Notes under the pieces: generated by a model
Database searches by the model: none
Told to the model about the DNA's origin: nothing
Seen by the model: the letters and a program-made list of their open reading frames with translations, nothing else
NCBI GenBank assembly: GCA_950295325.1
Contig: OX485807.1
Span: 9,325,001-9,389,000, forward strand
Reading direction: 5' to 3'
Source of the DNA: Polytrichum commune
Taxonomy: Eukaryota; Streptophyta; Polytrichopsida; Polytrichales; Polytrichaceae
Length of the DNA stretch: 64,000 bases
Translations under genes and position numbers: made by a program
Part shown: piece after piece, positions 10,060 through 23,500 of the stretch
How positions within the stretch are numbered: the first letter of the stretch is position 1
Layout: each line of letters begins with the position of its first letter

Positions 10060-12511
10060 CTTTTCGTGTTGTAAAGTTTGTCCGTCCCATCAACCAGAGA
10101 GCGAGCATTTTTTTTTCAACCTCATGGATCGTATGGCGGTGTTCGACATTGTCCACCCTTGCATCATGTGGGGACTATCTTTATTTTCGCATGACTACGA
10201 CCGCCGGGCTGGCGTCGAGATTTGTGAATACAACACCTTAAGCATAAAAAAACCATAGTATAGTAAACCACGGAGTAGAAACTTAGCAACTACTGAAGTT
10301 TTTCTCATACCTTTGTTGTTTCCCCTTCTTGTCACTAAACCTCTGGACGAGTGGCACATGGTGCTCGACATGTGCAAGTCGTTCAAATAGTTGGACTTCA
10401 GGGTCAGGCAGATATACATACAGATATATATAATTAGTTTTGATTCTTGTCCTGGCTGTGGGCAGCAATACGAAGTTGTAATTCCTTTTTGGCTCCATCC
10501 GCTTTTGTAAATATTGTAGAGGGGCATGTTTTGTATTACCTGCTTTGTTTTAGTTTAAATTTCTCATGCTACTCAATCCCTCAATCTTTTAGGAATTTTC
10601 AAACAGAATTTTGTGGTGCCTGATTGATTTTTGACTGCACATGAATGATGACATAAATATCGTGGTGGATTGCTGAAGCCTCAGAATGAATCTCAACATC
10701 AGTTTAGTTATGTGACAATGGAGAGATCTCGTTGTTATTCACACTTTAGTTGTGGGTTTTAAGCTTGAATGCAAATACGTTATTCCTTATAAACGAAGTC
10801 GCCAAATAGTCTTGGAAATCGACATGATATAGAGTGTGAGAAAATTTCCCCTTTCTGTGGTGGTGGTTGTTGTAGCTAAAAATCATGCAAATTGACATTC
10901 AAGCAATGCCATTGATTATGATGATACCTTGGTCCACACTCTTGAGCTTCAACACTAAATATTGTGGGTGCATAACTTCTTCAAAACCTCATCCACATTA
11001 TAGGCTTCTATATTTTTGCTGGTTTGGCAGTTTGGTGCCAGAATCTAATTTTGATGGTACACATGGGATTTTGTACAGGAACCAATCAATAGGAAAGTGA
11101 CATGTGGCACTTTATATAAATTTTGAATTGATTTGTATTGAAATCGATTACTACCTATGATATTGTGCATTTGAAAGATTAATAACCTAGGGAAAGAAGG
11201 TGGATACATCATGGGGGCATGACATAGTGTAACTAGAGTTGTACACTATTTTTGCATGATGTTGTATAATGTGAACCACAAAATATAGGGCTGCCTAGGG
11301 GTAAGCCACACTCTAGATCTGCTCACACTATTTATCATAATCAGTGTAGTTGAGTAGTTGAGTCATCATGTAAGGGAAGGAACCAGAGTGAAGTCAGAAT
11401 TAAACAGCTTTTTCAAAGAGACATAAGATGATTAGAGCAAGTTCCAAAGAGAGATAAGTTGAAAATGGATAAGGACAATGAAACAGGAAACTGTGCACAA
11501 GTCACCTTCTGGCAACAAAACAAAAACAGTCGTTTATGTAGGCACTTTGATTTATTGGTATTTCATAATTTCATTAAAATGACCTTACTTCCTTGATTGT
11601 GATTCTCATTACACTTATTTTCTTGGGGTTTCAGAGATAGGATCTCCCAAGCTACTGATATTGGAATCCCAACAGTTTGAAAACAGTAGCAATTAATGTG
11701 CTACTGACTTGGGGTGCACAACTTGACCAAGACTGGGCTTTGCCAATCGGAATTTCAAAATATCATGGACCATTGAGGGTAAACTCTCAAGCCTAGGGCC
11801 AAGAGGTCAAACCTCTTCCACTTTGGACTTTGAGAACTCATGGAAACAAACGGCTCTGGTAAAGTATGATGTTACATATCCAAATTGGCAATGGATATCA
11901 TGGTTGGAAAAATGGCATGTTTGAGATAGATATGTAAGATGGCACTAGGGCTCAAGTAAAACCACACCTTTGCCTCCTAAATCTCAAAACAAGACCAAAA
12001 TAATAATATACGAGGTGTAGCTGATACATTCAGCCCAAAAACAGAGAGTAGCTTTCAACATCTGTAAGTTACAGCAATGAGTTAAGAAATGTTGTCCCCT
12101 CTGGAGATCAATCCCACTGGTTTCCCACAGATATAGAAATTGAGTTTCTTCTGGCCATAGACATTGGTGTTTCTTCTATAAAAAAAGAGGTTTAACTATT
12201 GGAAATGCAAAAGAGCTTTATCCATGCCACTCACGACTTAGAACAAGCACGTGTATTAGCATATACCGAGCACATGAAAACACCTTGGGTCAACTTGATT
12301 GCACTAACAGTCAAATAGACAGGACCTACAGGTTCTCAACAAAATACATCTCAAAAGAAGGCAGAGAGCATCACAAATGTGATATCCAGCTTGCACAGGG
12401 TGGTCAAACAATCGAAAATAGAATAGTTTGCCTTTCATTGCAACAGTAAAAATTTCTGTGCAACAACTAGCTGTACTCTAAAACAACTCAGTAGCACCTT
12501 CCACCAAGTCA
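10060..12511. other. Convergent 3' intergenic region, no gene seen
   Basis: The first ~500 bases are probably the 3' UTR of the serine-rich gene, and the last few hundred the 3' UTR of the RBR ligase on the other strand. The AT-rich middle has no open frame with recognisable features. Confidence 0.5.
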
Positions 12512-15500
12512 TTAATCAGGAGTGTGTTGTCTGCATTTATTTGCACCATAGTGCTCCGCACTCCTGCGTACCATCTTGAAGCAAAGAGCACAATAATGAT
12601 TCTGACAAGCCCAGCAAAAGAGGTGGTTGTTGTTTCCTTCCTGCAAATCACACAAAAAAGGAGTTCCATTGTTGCGATGAGTATCGCCCCTCAAGTTGCT
12701 TGCAAAGAGATAAACCTAAGGATAGCACGCAGAAGTCCAGCCAGTTGGTACAAATGCCTACAGTTTCAGTCCATTTACCACTAAAAGAGGGCATATTTAA
12801 CACATTATGCTGCACCACCAAGTGGTAAATCAAAACATGTGAAGAGAGGCAAAGTCTAGATGGTCGTGTTCTATGCTTGAAATGAAACATGTCATTCAGC
12901 TTCAGAAGATTGAGATCTACCTTGAAATTGGGTTGTCGACAATTTGGACAAGGCCTTATCCTAAGGGCTCCCAGACCAGCCATAGCATTAGGAGCCCGCT
13001 CCATCGGATTTTGGTGTTGTAATTGTTGCACATTAAATTGTTGTTCCCAGCGGTCAATTTCTTCTTGGTCAAAAAGGACACATGATGTCGAATCCCTGGA
13101 TGCACAACAATTCAACTCAGGACATACATTACTCTATCGTAAAGTTGAGCTTGAGGGAAAAAACAAATAATCCTCATACTCCACTGTCTCCTATTCATAT
13201 TTCCAGAACAAACCCAACTTCTCTCCAGGTAAAACTTCCCAGAAACATCACTGTACAATTGGCTCAAGAGTATTGTCTAATCAAATTCATGACATACAAG
13301 ATGTAAATATTATCTACCTGAAATGCTCATAGCCAGTAATGGAACGGCCACATTTGAAACAAAAGAAATTCCCGCAGTTGGTGCAAGTCATCTTATTGCA
13401 ACCCTCAGATTTTTCAACAGCAATTCTGCAGCTAGGACACTGCTTTGCTTCTTTGTTGATATACTCCATGCTCCGCACTTCATTAATCAACTCCTTTTCC
13501 TTTCTCAAGGCCTCTTCTCCCATAAGTCTTCCTTTTTGCCGACCCTGCAATTTGTCCACAACAACTGAAGGTCAAGAAACAGAGACGCACTTAAGAAATA
13601 AAATTGCCGTATCTAAGAAAGAGCACAGAAACAATAGAAAGAGACAAGAGACCCTCTCTGTAAAGAAAAGCCAAAGGTATACCCTTACACAGGCTAAAGT
13701 GCACCAAAGTCAAGATGTATACTCGGACCAACTTATTCCAATTTTGCATCTGTTCTATCTTAGAAGCACCAACTCCAAGAGAAAAGAGAGCTCATACAAA
13801 TCAATAGTGAAGAGATTATACAGAATATCAAACATGAAGACACAAACCTGAAGTATGCGCAGTTTTGCCTCAGCAGTCATACACTCTTGACCAACATGCC
13901 ACGTAGACATGCATAAACTACAAAAGCTGAAATAACAACTACTGCACTGCACAAGATGGTCTGCATCTTCAATGCCAGGGTTTTCACAGCGAGGACAGTA
14001 CACCACATCTATCATTGAATCCAATGTCTTCTGTAGCACAAGATCTTCCCATCTCTTGAAAGAATCGTTATCAAGGAGGTCCTTCAAGACTCCAGGGGGA
14101 ACTGACTCCCTGCAAACACAATAAATATGCTGGTAAAGCATTTATCTAGCATGAACTTACTGTAATTCCAAGAAACTGAAAGCATGCCAACAAGTTTTCA
14201 GTTTATAACTATCTCCTGCTCCAGAGCGAAACCAAAATTGCTCTAGAAGATTCAACGCCACCATGTGCACACAAATGGTTCACTCATTGTGCCTAAATTG
14301 CAGTGCAAATCTACAAGTATAGAATATTTATGCTCTAAATAAGAAGTTGCAGTCCTCATGGTATGCCATGCCGTTGCAAGGTCAAGCAGGCGTCACTCTG
14401 CTGTCAGATAACTCATACCAAAATCTGCAATTCACTCATTCTATCTTTACTAAGTGGATTCTCAAGCTTCAATGCATCCATAGGCAATAGACCTTAGAAA
14501 ACAACTTACTTGCAGGTTGGATCTGGACAATTGAGGTTGAAAACGCTGCCTTCTTTCACATGCATATTGCAGAAGTCGCTCATGCAGGTTTTGCAGAATT
14601 TGTGCAGACATGGAAGCCTTACAAAATTCTTTCCTGACAAGCACACAACCAATATATGAGAATATTAATACACCAACTCTCTGCTGAATGTTAGGACATA
14701 CAAGTCTCCAGAAACAAAGATATCCCATCCCGACTTCAAAGCTCTTGCTTACATCCCACCTTCTATCTTCCTTTCTCTACTATATTCTTTCTTGAGGATT
14801 TGTGCAGGTTGACTGAGTGGAAGTCACCATATGAATACCACAAAAGCAGAGATCTTTAAGAGTTGCTTGCAACCCCTAACCTTTTTTCAACACCCATGAC
14901 AAAGTCATTTGTATGTCACATATATTCTCAAGAAATAATAACATAAGTCATAGATGACTTTGTAGTCTCACTTGTATGCCACTGAGAATTTGAGCATAAG
15001 TGACAATAAGTGAGAAATAATATTTGAGTCATATAAGACAAAGTAACTTATATGTCACTTACAAAAGTCACTTACACTCTAAACAAAATGATGATGGAAA
15101 AAATTTAACCAATGTTACCAGGTTGATCATTGGTGAGGCAGATAGAGCACTCCTGCATAGATTCCAGAAACTCCTTGTTGCGAGTTTCCTCGTTGAAACG
15201 TAACAATCGAGGAATATCCACATCAAAGGACTCTGAAGCTGATACAGCTCGCTCATCGTACTCCTTTTGGGTTTCATATCCTCCTCTCATCTCATTGTAT
15301 GGCCCCAACTCTAGCTCTTCACTCACACCCAAATAGGAAAGTGATTGGGACCGAAGCCATTCTGCCCATCTCCAAACCACTACCTCGGGAGATGTGTCCT
15401 CCCACTCCTTGTCAAGACAGGAGCACAAGCTTGACAGGTTTTTTGAGTTCAACCATATGCATGTAAGTGTAAACAAAGGGGGAGAATGGGAGGGGTATGA

Positions 15501-17937
15501 GCAAGGTAGAACACAAAGCAAAGAAATTGGGGGGAGCGTTTGGACAGTAAATATGTGCTTGTTTTCATGAGATGATGAACTCCTGCTTGTCGAAGCCACA
15601 TTGCCATCATCTTTAATTTCAGAAGACCAAGGTACCTCAGCCACAATTTTCAAGCTCTCAGGGATTTCCACGTGAACTTTAATCTGCAGCACAGGCAGCA
15701 ACCTATAAGAGATGGTGTAGGAAGAGTTAATGTACATCATATTGAAGGTGGTAAGAGTACAGTTCCTCAAAGATTATGCACCGCTTAAGAGCACATCAAG
15801 GAAGTGCCTCCAAAATACTGACAAACAGCCTATGCCACTTACCATGAAAGCAGTTGGTCCACACTCAACTTCGTCAATAAGGACATAATCGGATCCAAAA
15901 ATTGCCTCCAAAGCTGTTACCTGCAATCATCGAGTCACAATCACGCATATAATCAAGTTAGCATCATATGAAACGACTCATATGTCATGTGTATCAGCAT
16001 AGATGTACCTCACAGCTACAAAGGGTAACATCCTCTGTAGTCTACTCAAGCACATCTCAGAATTTCAAGGAGATGGTGAAGTGAATTCTACAGGCACAGG
16101 TAAAATTGAATCCTTGTATTTGTGATGCCAGGGTACATGGGCAGCAATTGAGCCATTTCAGTATCCAGAATCACAAATAAATTCTCACCTCATCCTCTTG
16201 TTGTTGCTTATTAAGATCCACCTCTAATTCAGTCAATTGTGCACGCCCACTGGCAGACGCTTTCCTTACAAGCCACTTTACTTCAGATTCCTCCTCATAT
16301 ACGTCTGTGCTACATTCAGCAACATCATCAGCATCCAGCTGCCCATCTGTAGTTCCAAGACTGGCTGATGCTGCTGCTTCTTTGTATGGAGTCTCAATAG
16401 CCCCACTGTCCCTAACCGATTCACTTGGTATGTTATCCAAGGGCTCCACAGCTTGATTCCTCACTTCTTTTCCTCGCACTGCAGTCTTCTCACCTACACA
16501 AAACGTACATCTTAGATATTTCAATGAACCAAAAAGACACGTAAACCATTTGGACCAGTGTAGACTTTATTGGTTAAAGTGTCTGGATTTTGCATGAACA
16601 GTGTATTCCCAAAACCTGCAGAGCAGAAATGTTCAGGAAACCAATGGCTGTGTTCACTGTACTCAGAAGCCTCGCATACTGTGAAAATATTTCCAGGCAA
16701 TCCTTAGCCAGTCTTACAGGAACATAATTCCTGCAAAGGGGCTTGGCTTCATTGGTTCAGCTTAGCTCAAACAATGATATGTTCAGAAGATTATTAAATA
16801 GCAAGCCAGAAAAGGCAGCTGACAACTACACATGTGGCCCTGAAGTTATTAACTCATGCAGGTTTTGGATGCACCTCTCAACTGCACGTCAAAACCACTC
16901 CATTTGCTCAAGCCATTTGCTCAATCATGATACTATCCTATCACAGGCTCTCAATAGAATACAAGAAAGAAGAGATGACACCGATGTTCCCACCAGCGTG
17001 AATAATGGTGTTGCTTCATCTTCAAGTTGGTCTAACTCTATATGTAATCTGAACAGGCATCACGTGAATTACAGGCCCTTGAAGACTGCTGCATACTTTG
17101 GTTTCATAGCTGAACACCTTGAACAGGGCGGACAAGCCTGCCTGCACCTAACTATCTCCCCCAAGGGCAAGCCCCTAGGTTCCCACATCCCTAAGTCAAA
17201 ACAATATAAGGTTCGCCCACATATCCCATTATCATTGGGTGGGCCATAGTGGTAGGGTGCACCAGAAAATCAAGTGTTTAGAAAAGTCACCCATCCTAGT
17301 ACTATTCCAGCCCTAAGCGGCTTAAACCTCCGGTTCGAGGTTAAGGCCTTGAGGGGTTTAAGCCACCCAATAATTTCCAGGTTATTCAAATCCAACCAAT
17401 TAGTGCTTTCACATCCATAGTGGACTACATAACCGGCCAAGAGATGAGTGGATGACAAGCTGCGAAAGAGACATCCATCTACTCATGCTGTTTATAGAAC
17501 AGCACCTGTCTGCTCATGCAGATCGAGTGAAGGTTATGAATGAAATGATCTCTGCGTGGATAGCAAAGCATAATAGAATTGTTGGAAGGGCTCTCCAATT
17601 GGATGAGCGACCGATTATGTTTTTGTTAATATGGATTCACCTTTCATGTTCACTCTTATCATCATCACTCTCATCATGTAATCAGACTAAAAACACTTCT
17701 TTCACATCTGCACCATTGAAAACGTGAATTGGCTCACATACACCACTACAATGCAGCATTTTCAAGAACACAACAGAACCTCAAGGTTTCTGTACAAGTA
17801 AGTTGAGTAAGTTTACCTCCTGCTGATGATGATGCTTTGTGATTTACAGCACCACGGCCTCCTCCTCCATCTTTACCGACTCTACCATCCCCACGCGAGA
17901 CAACGTGATGTTTCTTGCTCTCCTTCTTCCTCACCAT
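12512..17937 (-). CDS. RWD-domain RBR (RING1-IBR-RING2) E3 ubiquitin ligase, RNF14/ARA54-like
   Basis: Nine exons on the minus strand: 17937-17817, 16493-16189, 15920-15843, 15683-15119, 14633-14510, 14109-13848, 13544-13318, 13095-12921, 12640-12512. They total 1986 nt, 661 aa, with consistent phases. The N-terminus is basic and disordered. An RWD domain (~137-330) shows [20 protein letters not shown] and [18 protein letters not shown]1 ligands are C347, C350, C365, H367, C370, C373, C392 and C397. The IBR spans C436 to C474. RING2 begins CPSC at 521, and EGCNKMTC places the catalytic Cys at 534. A last C-terminal Cys cluster (CPNCRQPNF, then [13 protein letters not shown]) spans the final intron, as in RNF14-like ligases. 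RBR ligases pass ubiquitin through a RING2 cysteine thioester; RWD domains bind partner proteins. All key residues are present, so the gene looks functional. Confidence 0.93.
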
Positions 17938-18189
17938 TATCAATCGATCAATCCCAAACACAAAAACCCTAATCAGCACAGCAACACACACGCTCTGGAC
18001 CAATTCACCTCCTCCCGCCAATTCACCGCAACTCCGATCCAACCTCCGAGCTCCACAAAAAAATTCCACGCACCAAATTTGAAAACCCTAGCCAATCAGC
18101 CACACGCAATACCGCCACTCCCAATGCGCAAACAAACAGGGGGAAGCTCCCCTCGAATTGGAACTCCAATTCACGTCCTCTCCATTCCA

Positions 18190-18205
18190 CCGCATAAATA
18201 TACTC
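18190..18205 (-). promoter_or_regulatory. Possible TATA box of the RBR ligase gene
   Basis: On the minus strand the sequence reads GAGTATATTTATGCGG, about 260 bases upstream of ATG 17937. Assigned on motif and position only. Confidence 0.25.
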
Positions 18206-20178
18206 AATCTGTTCTCGAGAACAATAGAGACTTGAGATATCCTGGGAAATGGACGTTAAAGCTCCATAGCTTTGGGATGGTGATCCACCGCCCTTTCGAA
18301 CTGCTCCAGACTTCTCAATTCGGGGGGCCTGTGTCGGGTCTCCCTGTGGTGAGATCTGTGCAATGAATGGAGAAATGATTTTGAATTCGCCCTGGTTTTT
18401 TTTGTCTGTGGTGATCAAGGTGAGGGTGAGCGAAAGAAACAAAATCTCGTTGAGCGAGTCCACTGTGAGGGATTTGGGCACGAGAGGAGCGAAGATAGTG
18501 GTCGAAATGACGAGAAAAAGCAGAGAAGGAAGAAGACGAGGAAGAAGGATGGCTGGATGGATGATATATGCATGATATAATATCATCATCCGGTATATTT
18601 AGCATCCCCAGTCCGCCCATTCGGTGCGAGAGAAGCATAGAGAAGGCGGCCATTAAGCCCCCCTACGAACTATGGGGAGTGTCGGATCCGGGCTGGGGCA
18701 GCCCTCCAGGAAAATTTCTGAATCCGACCGAAAACTGCTGCCCGCCCCGCCCAACTTCGAAAAGAACATTGCCCTTGCATTCTTGAAGGTCGCTTAACTA
18801 TAATTCCCATATTGAGTGCATTTCACCTTCAAGGTCTAAAATCCAATATATATGTGAATTTCCAATTAGTGAAATTAGCAATTGATTGGGATTTCATTCC
18901 GGAAGTGAAACCATCAATGAAACACGCAATTAACTTGGAGGTCAATAACATTACAAAATTTGTATTAACATTGAGGTTATAATTTTCCTGACTTACCATT
19001 TGAAATTGTCTTTGTCATTCTAAAATGACACTTAAATGTAGTGTGTTGATTTAGTATGTATATTTTATAATACTTTAGGTAATGCCGTCTACTTTCACAA
19101 GTATTCATACACATTCAAACCAATTAAGTGTGATTTAATGTAATTAAGTATGATTAATTATGATTAATCCTAATTAAGCCCAAATAAATCAGAAAGTATG
19201 ATTAATATAGATGATTATTTACATAACTTTATTATTTAGTTTTCATGCCTCCCATCCAAAAACCAGGTTTGTAATACGATATTCTAATCTAGAATCGTGG
19301 GTAAATAGTTACTGGTGAGCATCATCATCATCACTAGGGAGTGATCGTTCAATCTATCACTCACCAGTAAGGGGAGGTTGGGCCAAGGGAAGCAGGTTTT
19401 CTTGGGCAGTGTGTAGGGTTGACTCTAGGTCTTCACCCAGCATGACAACAACAACCGTGCCTTCATTTGATTAAGAATAGAGGTTGACACCGACCTTCTT
19501 AAACTGCGAAACATGGCTCAGGAAGGTGTTTCAAAACCAGAAACCTTAAAAATGGTGCATTTTGAAAGCGGGCTACATGAGGTGGATAAAGGCGGGGCAC
19601 GTGTTTAGAACCCAGAATAGACAATCATCACCCCCAACAAGAGACTAATAAATTCAGCCCGAAATTGTGCCAAATTAAGGACCACACTTGGTTGATTCCC
19701 CCATAAGAACTTGTGCCCACCCAATTCAACTAGACTATTGAATAATGTTATGTTCATCCAATTGGAGTGAGGGAAGGGAAGAGAGTGTGGGCAACAAAGG
19801 AGAAGACGAAGAAGGAAGTATGGGTAGACGGACGGATGGATAGATATGTGGATGGATTAGTGCACGGTTATCACCCATTCATCCACGACTTTGGGGAACT
19901 GCACCAAATCTAGGGTCACTATTGGACCTTTTGTAAGGAGTTTCTTGGACAGCAAGGTGAGCGATGACCTCACAGGGCGTCCTAGTGTTTGAGACGGGTT
20001 TTTGGATAACAAGGGAACTACACTAGGTGCCTACATTCTTTCTTCCAATCTTTAGTGTGGGTTTTATTATTTCGAACTTTTGTCACTAGTCCACACTAAA
20101 TATTATGTTTATTGTCACCAGTTCTTTTTGTCTTGCTTAATACTGAGTGTAAACCGCCCGTCTAGTGTCACCAACAGT
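18206..20178. other. Intergenic, AT-rich, no gene seen
   Basis: Nothing codes recognisably. Contains repeated ATTAAGTATGATTAAT-like runs near 19140-19200 and a short inverted pair, TTACTGGTGAG at ~19309 with CTCACCAGTAA at ~19361, perhaps a decayed small element. Confidence 0.4.
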
Positions 20179-20425
20179 AAATGTAAACCTAACAGTATTT
20201 GCCATTCCTTGTAAACAACATCTATGGGCGTTGTAAGTTTACAATGTTGGCAATTACTATCACTTACTAAGTGATTATTTCATTCAAATGTCAATCATTC
20301 ATGACAATATTTCTTTACAAACATGTTCAGATGCATGATATACCAAACTTTGTTTTAATAATTGCCTTTTGGATGATCTAAAAGTAAGTTGGGATGATGG
20401 TACTCCTAAAGTTATTCAAGAAAAT
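20179..20425 (+). repeat. Dispersed ~240-bp repeat, copy 1
   Basis: Begins ATGTAAACCTAACAGTATTT and contains ATCATTCATGACAATAT, then GATGCATGATATACC. Diverged copies occur at 31150-31385 and 32046-32245, all in the same orientation. No coding capacity. Probably a non-autonomous element family. Confidence 0.7.
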
Positions 20426-20484
20426 AAAATATGACGCCCATACCAATGTACCGGCATGAATACGAACTCGTTGGCCCTGTGTCA

Positions 20485-20502
20485 ATCACGGTATCCCGTG
20501 AT
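20485..20502. other. 7-bp perfect stem near the 3' end of LINE A
   Basis: ATCACGG-TATC-CCGTGAT, about 65 bases beyond the ORF2 stop. It could be a 3' UTR structure recognised by the reverse transcriptase, but this is speculative. Confidence 0.4.
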
Positions 20503-20568
20503 GCAGTATAGGGTGTTGTGCCTCCTTTGGGAGGTGGGCTCTGCTCTTGTATTAGTTAATCCCTTTCA

Positions 20569-23500
20569 TCATGGTGGAGGGACAGGGGTTTGCTTATTAT
20601 TTATTTTTCTTTTGTTTAAGACACATTTGATGGCGTTTTGGTGTATATTTTTCATGAAGGTTTTAATACGGGTTTTCGGGATTTCTAGTTTGATTAGTTG
20701 GTCTATGGAGTGTTCATGTATGGCTCCTCTTACTCCGGCGGTGATGGTAATGAGGGGGTTGGTATGCCAACCATTGTTTTGTATGATATTGATTAGTGGG
20801 TCGTATTTGGTGTGTTTGTGCATGAGGTTTTGTTTAGGGAATATGTCGTGGCAGTATGTGAATTCGATGAATTGAATTGTGTGCTTGGGGGAAGGTGATA
20901 TAGGTGTTTGTGTTTGGTTTGGGGCTCCAATGATGCACAATATGTTTGGTCTTAGTTTGGCATGGCATTGACATGTTCTTTGTGGGCATGTGCATTTAGG
21001 GAGCCATTCTGGGACTGTTTGGTCTGGGGGTTGGTTGATTAGGTTGCCTCCGTTGGTCAAAGTGAAGAACCGGGTGTTTTTATTGGCTTGTAGTGTCTGA
21101 GTGATGAGGTGGATTGCTTTGTTGTGCCTTGCAATTTGTAGTCCCTTTAAGTATGGATGTTTGCATGTTGATATTAAGTGGGGCCACATGTCTATGTCGT
21201 TGTTATGACATAGTGCACAGTTGGGGTTTTGGTACTTAAGGGGCCAGAAGATATTTTTCCTATGGGTTACCCATGTATTGGGCATATCCAAATTTTAGAG
21301 TTTGGGTAACTTGCATATCCAGCACTTTGTCGTCTTTCCATAAGTGGTTAGAGAGATTCTGCTTGATTTGTTTGTTTGATAGCCATTTGTCTACATATGG
21401 GAATTTTCTTTTGGTGGATTCCGTTTCACGGTTTCATGTTCTTTTGTTATGAATGTGTGGAGGTTGCGGATGGCTCCATCATGTGTGGATGTTGGGCAGT
21501 TTGCTAGCCAATAGGGGGCAGGGTGGGCTATGTGTATATGCGGCATATTGTTTGGTTTTTCTTTTAGTGTCCCTTCATTGGCTAGTGTGTTCGCTATTTC
21601 ATTTCCACTAATGCCCGTGTGTGCTCGCACTTTGTGTATGTGGATCATATGTGGGGTCCAGTGTATTTGATGTACGATGGCTGCGATGAATAATTTATCT
21701 GGGTGATGGTGTTGGGATGTTGGGTGTTGTATGTTTTTGTTGATTAAGTATATGTTGTTAAGGTTGTTTGTAAATATGTGTGTATCTCATTGGGTGGTTT
21801 GTATGGTTTAGATAGCAATGAGTATTGCATTGAGCTCTGCTCTTAGGATATTTTAGTATCCATGTAATCTTTATGATATTTGGGTGTTGTTGTTGGGGTT
21901 GTATACCCCGGAGCCTGCAGTATTGTCCTCTATTAGTCCTTTGGGTTTTTGGAGGGTGGGATAAACGACCCATCCGTGTATATGCACTGTTGTGGATGGT
22001 ATTTAAGGGGGTGGGTATGGTTGTATGTGGTGGGTAGAGGTCTTCTAATAATGTTGTTGGGAGGGGGATGTTTCTTTTGGGGGAGTTTTCCCATGCCTTG
22101 GGGAATTTAATGTTGTAGTGTGTAGGGGGTGGGGTGGGTTTGATGGGATAGGTGTCTATATGTGTGTTCGTTACTCTTTTTAGGACTCTTTGTAATTCGT
22201 GTGGGGTTTGTAAGTTCGTTGTTGGGTTTATTTGGTTGTGTATGTATATGATGAATGTGAGTGATGATTTTGTGTATTGGTAGTATTTTGGCCACTTCGG
22301 CGTGGGGTTGTAATGTATAATATGTGGTAGGATGGTTGCTATTTTGTGTATGTCTACATTTGTGGTGAGTGAAAGTTTTTGTGGTGTCCAGTCGGTGTGA
22401 TTGATTACTAGTATGGTGTTTGTTTGTGCATCTTCTTTGGCGCCCATTCTAGCCCAATGGATGGCTTCTAGGGTCATATTGTGGTCCGTGGGGAATGCTA
22501 GGCCTATTCCATTCCATCTGGAGGATTGTACGTGTCCTAGAGATCCAAATAGTGTGTCTCGGGTATGTGGCAAGTTATATTGTGTAAGTTGGATGGGGCA
22601 TGTAAAGGGGGGGGGGATGAATAGTACGAGTGTATAATTTAAAGGAATTTATTAATATTTTGATAATTTCCGGGTGTAGTGTGTGGCGTTGGTTGTTTGG
22701 TTGTATGTATTTTGGTTTTTTCTTGGGGAGTATGGTTATGTATCTTTGTATGAGCCATAATATTTCGGTCTCAAGACTTGTGGGGGTGGTTATAGGAAGT
22801 TGTTGAGGTGCAGGGGGTTGTTGTGGGAGAAACGTTTCCATAACCATTGTAATCTTTCCGTAGTGATGGTGGTTATGTACTTTCCGTTTTGATCATATAT
22901 GTTGGATTCTGAGGCTTGTATTTGTATGGTTGGTTTGTTGGTAAGAATGTCTTTGTCCGGGTTTGCATTCTTGCGTGTAGGTCTTGAGATTGGTAATGTT
23001 GAGAGGGGGGTGTATGTATTTATTGTCTTTTGTTTGGGTGTAGTTGAGGTAGTTGGCATATGCTTGAGTGGCTTTTTGTTTCCTTGTTACGTTTTGGTAT
23101 TGTGTTATGAGTAGTAGGTCGTGGTCTAGTAGGTAGTTGTCCGGGTGTAGGAGGTCTTCTTATGTGCACCATTGGTGTGTGTTCCTTTGTGTGGTTTGCC
23201 ATTGGCATAGGTATATTGTTTTGATGGCTTGTGCACCCCATTTGTCTTTTCTAGTAGTGGATTTTTCATTGATTATTGTGTGGATTGCTCGCCCTAGGGT
23301 GGGTTGTGGGTCAACGACGCTATCTTGTGAGCGGTGAGCAGTGAGCGGCGAGCGGTGAGCAGAAAATTTGAAAATTAAAAAAAAAATTGATTTAAAAAAA
23401 AAATCAGAATATTTGACTTAATTCTTACACCGAGTAGGACTCTTCATATAGTTTCTTTACAAATATGACTAAAAGTAGATGGTACGTTTAACTGTGGATG

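Noticed and set aside
16743-17249. 168-codon plus-strand frame
   Set aside because: Lies in intron 1 of the RBR ligase gene on the opposite strand, with no recognisable domain.
17839-18366. 175-codon plus-strand frame
   Set aside because: Antisense to the first exon and 5' region of the RBR ligase gene; low-complexity Thr/Pro/Asn composition.
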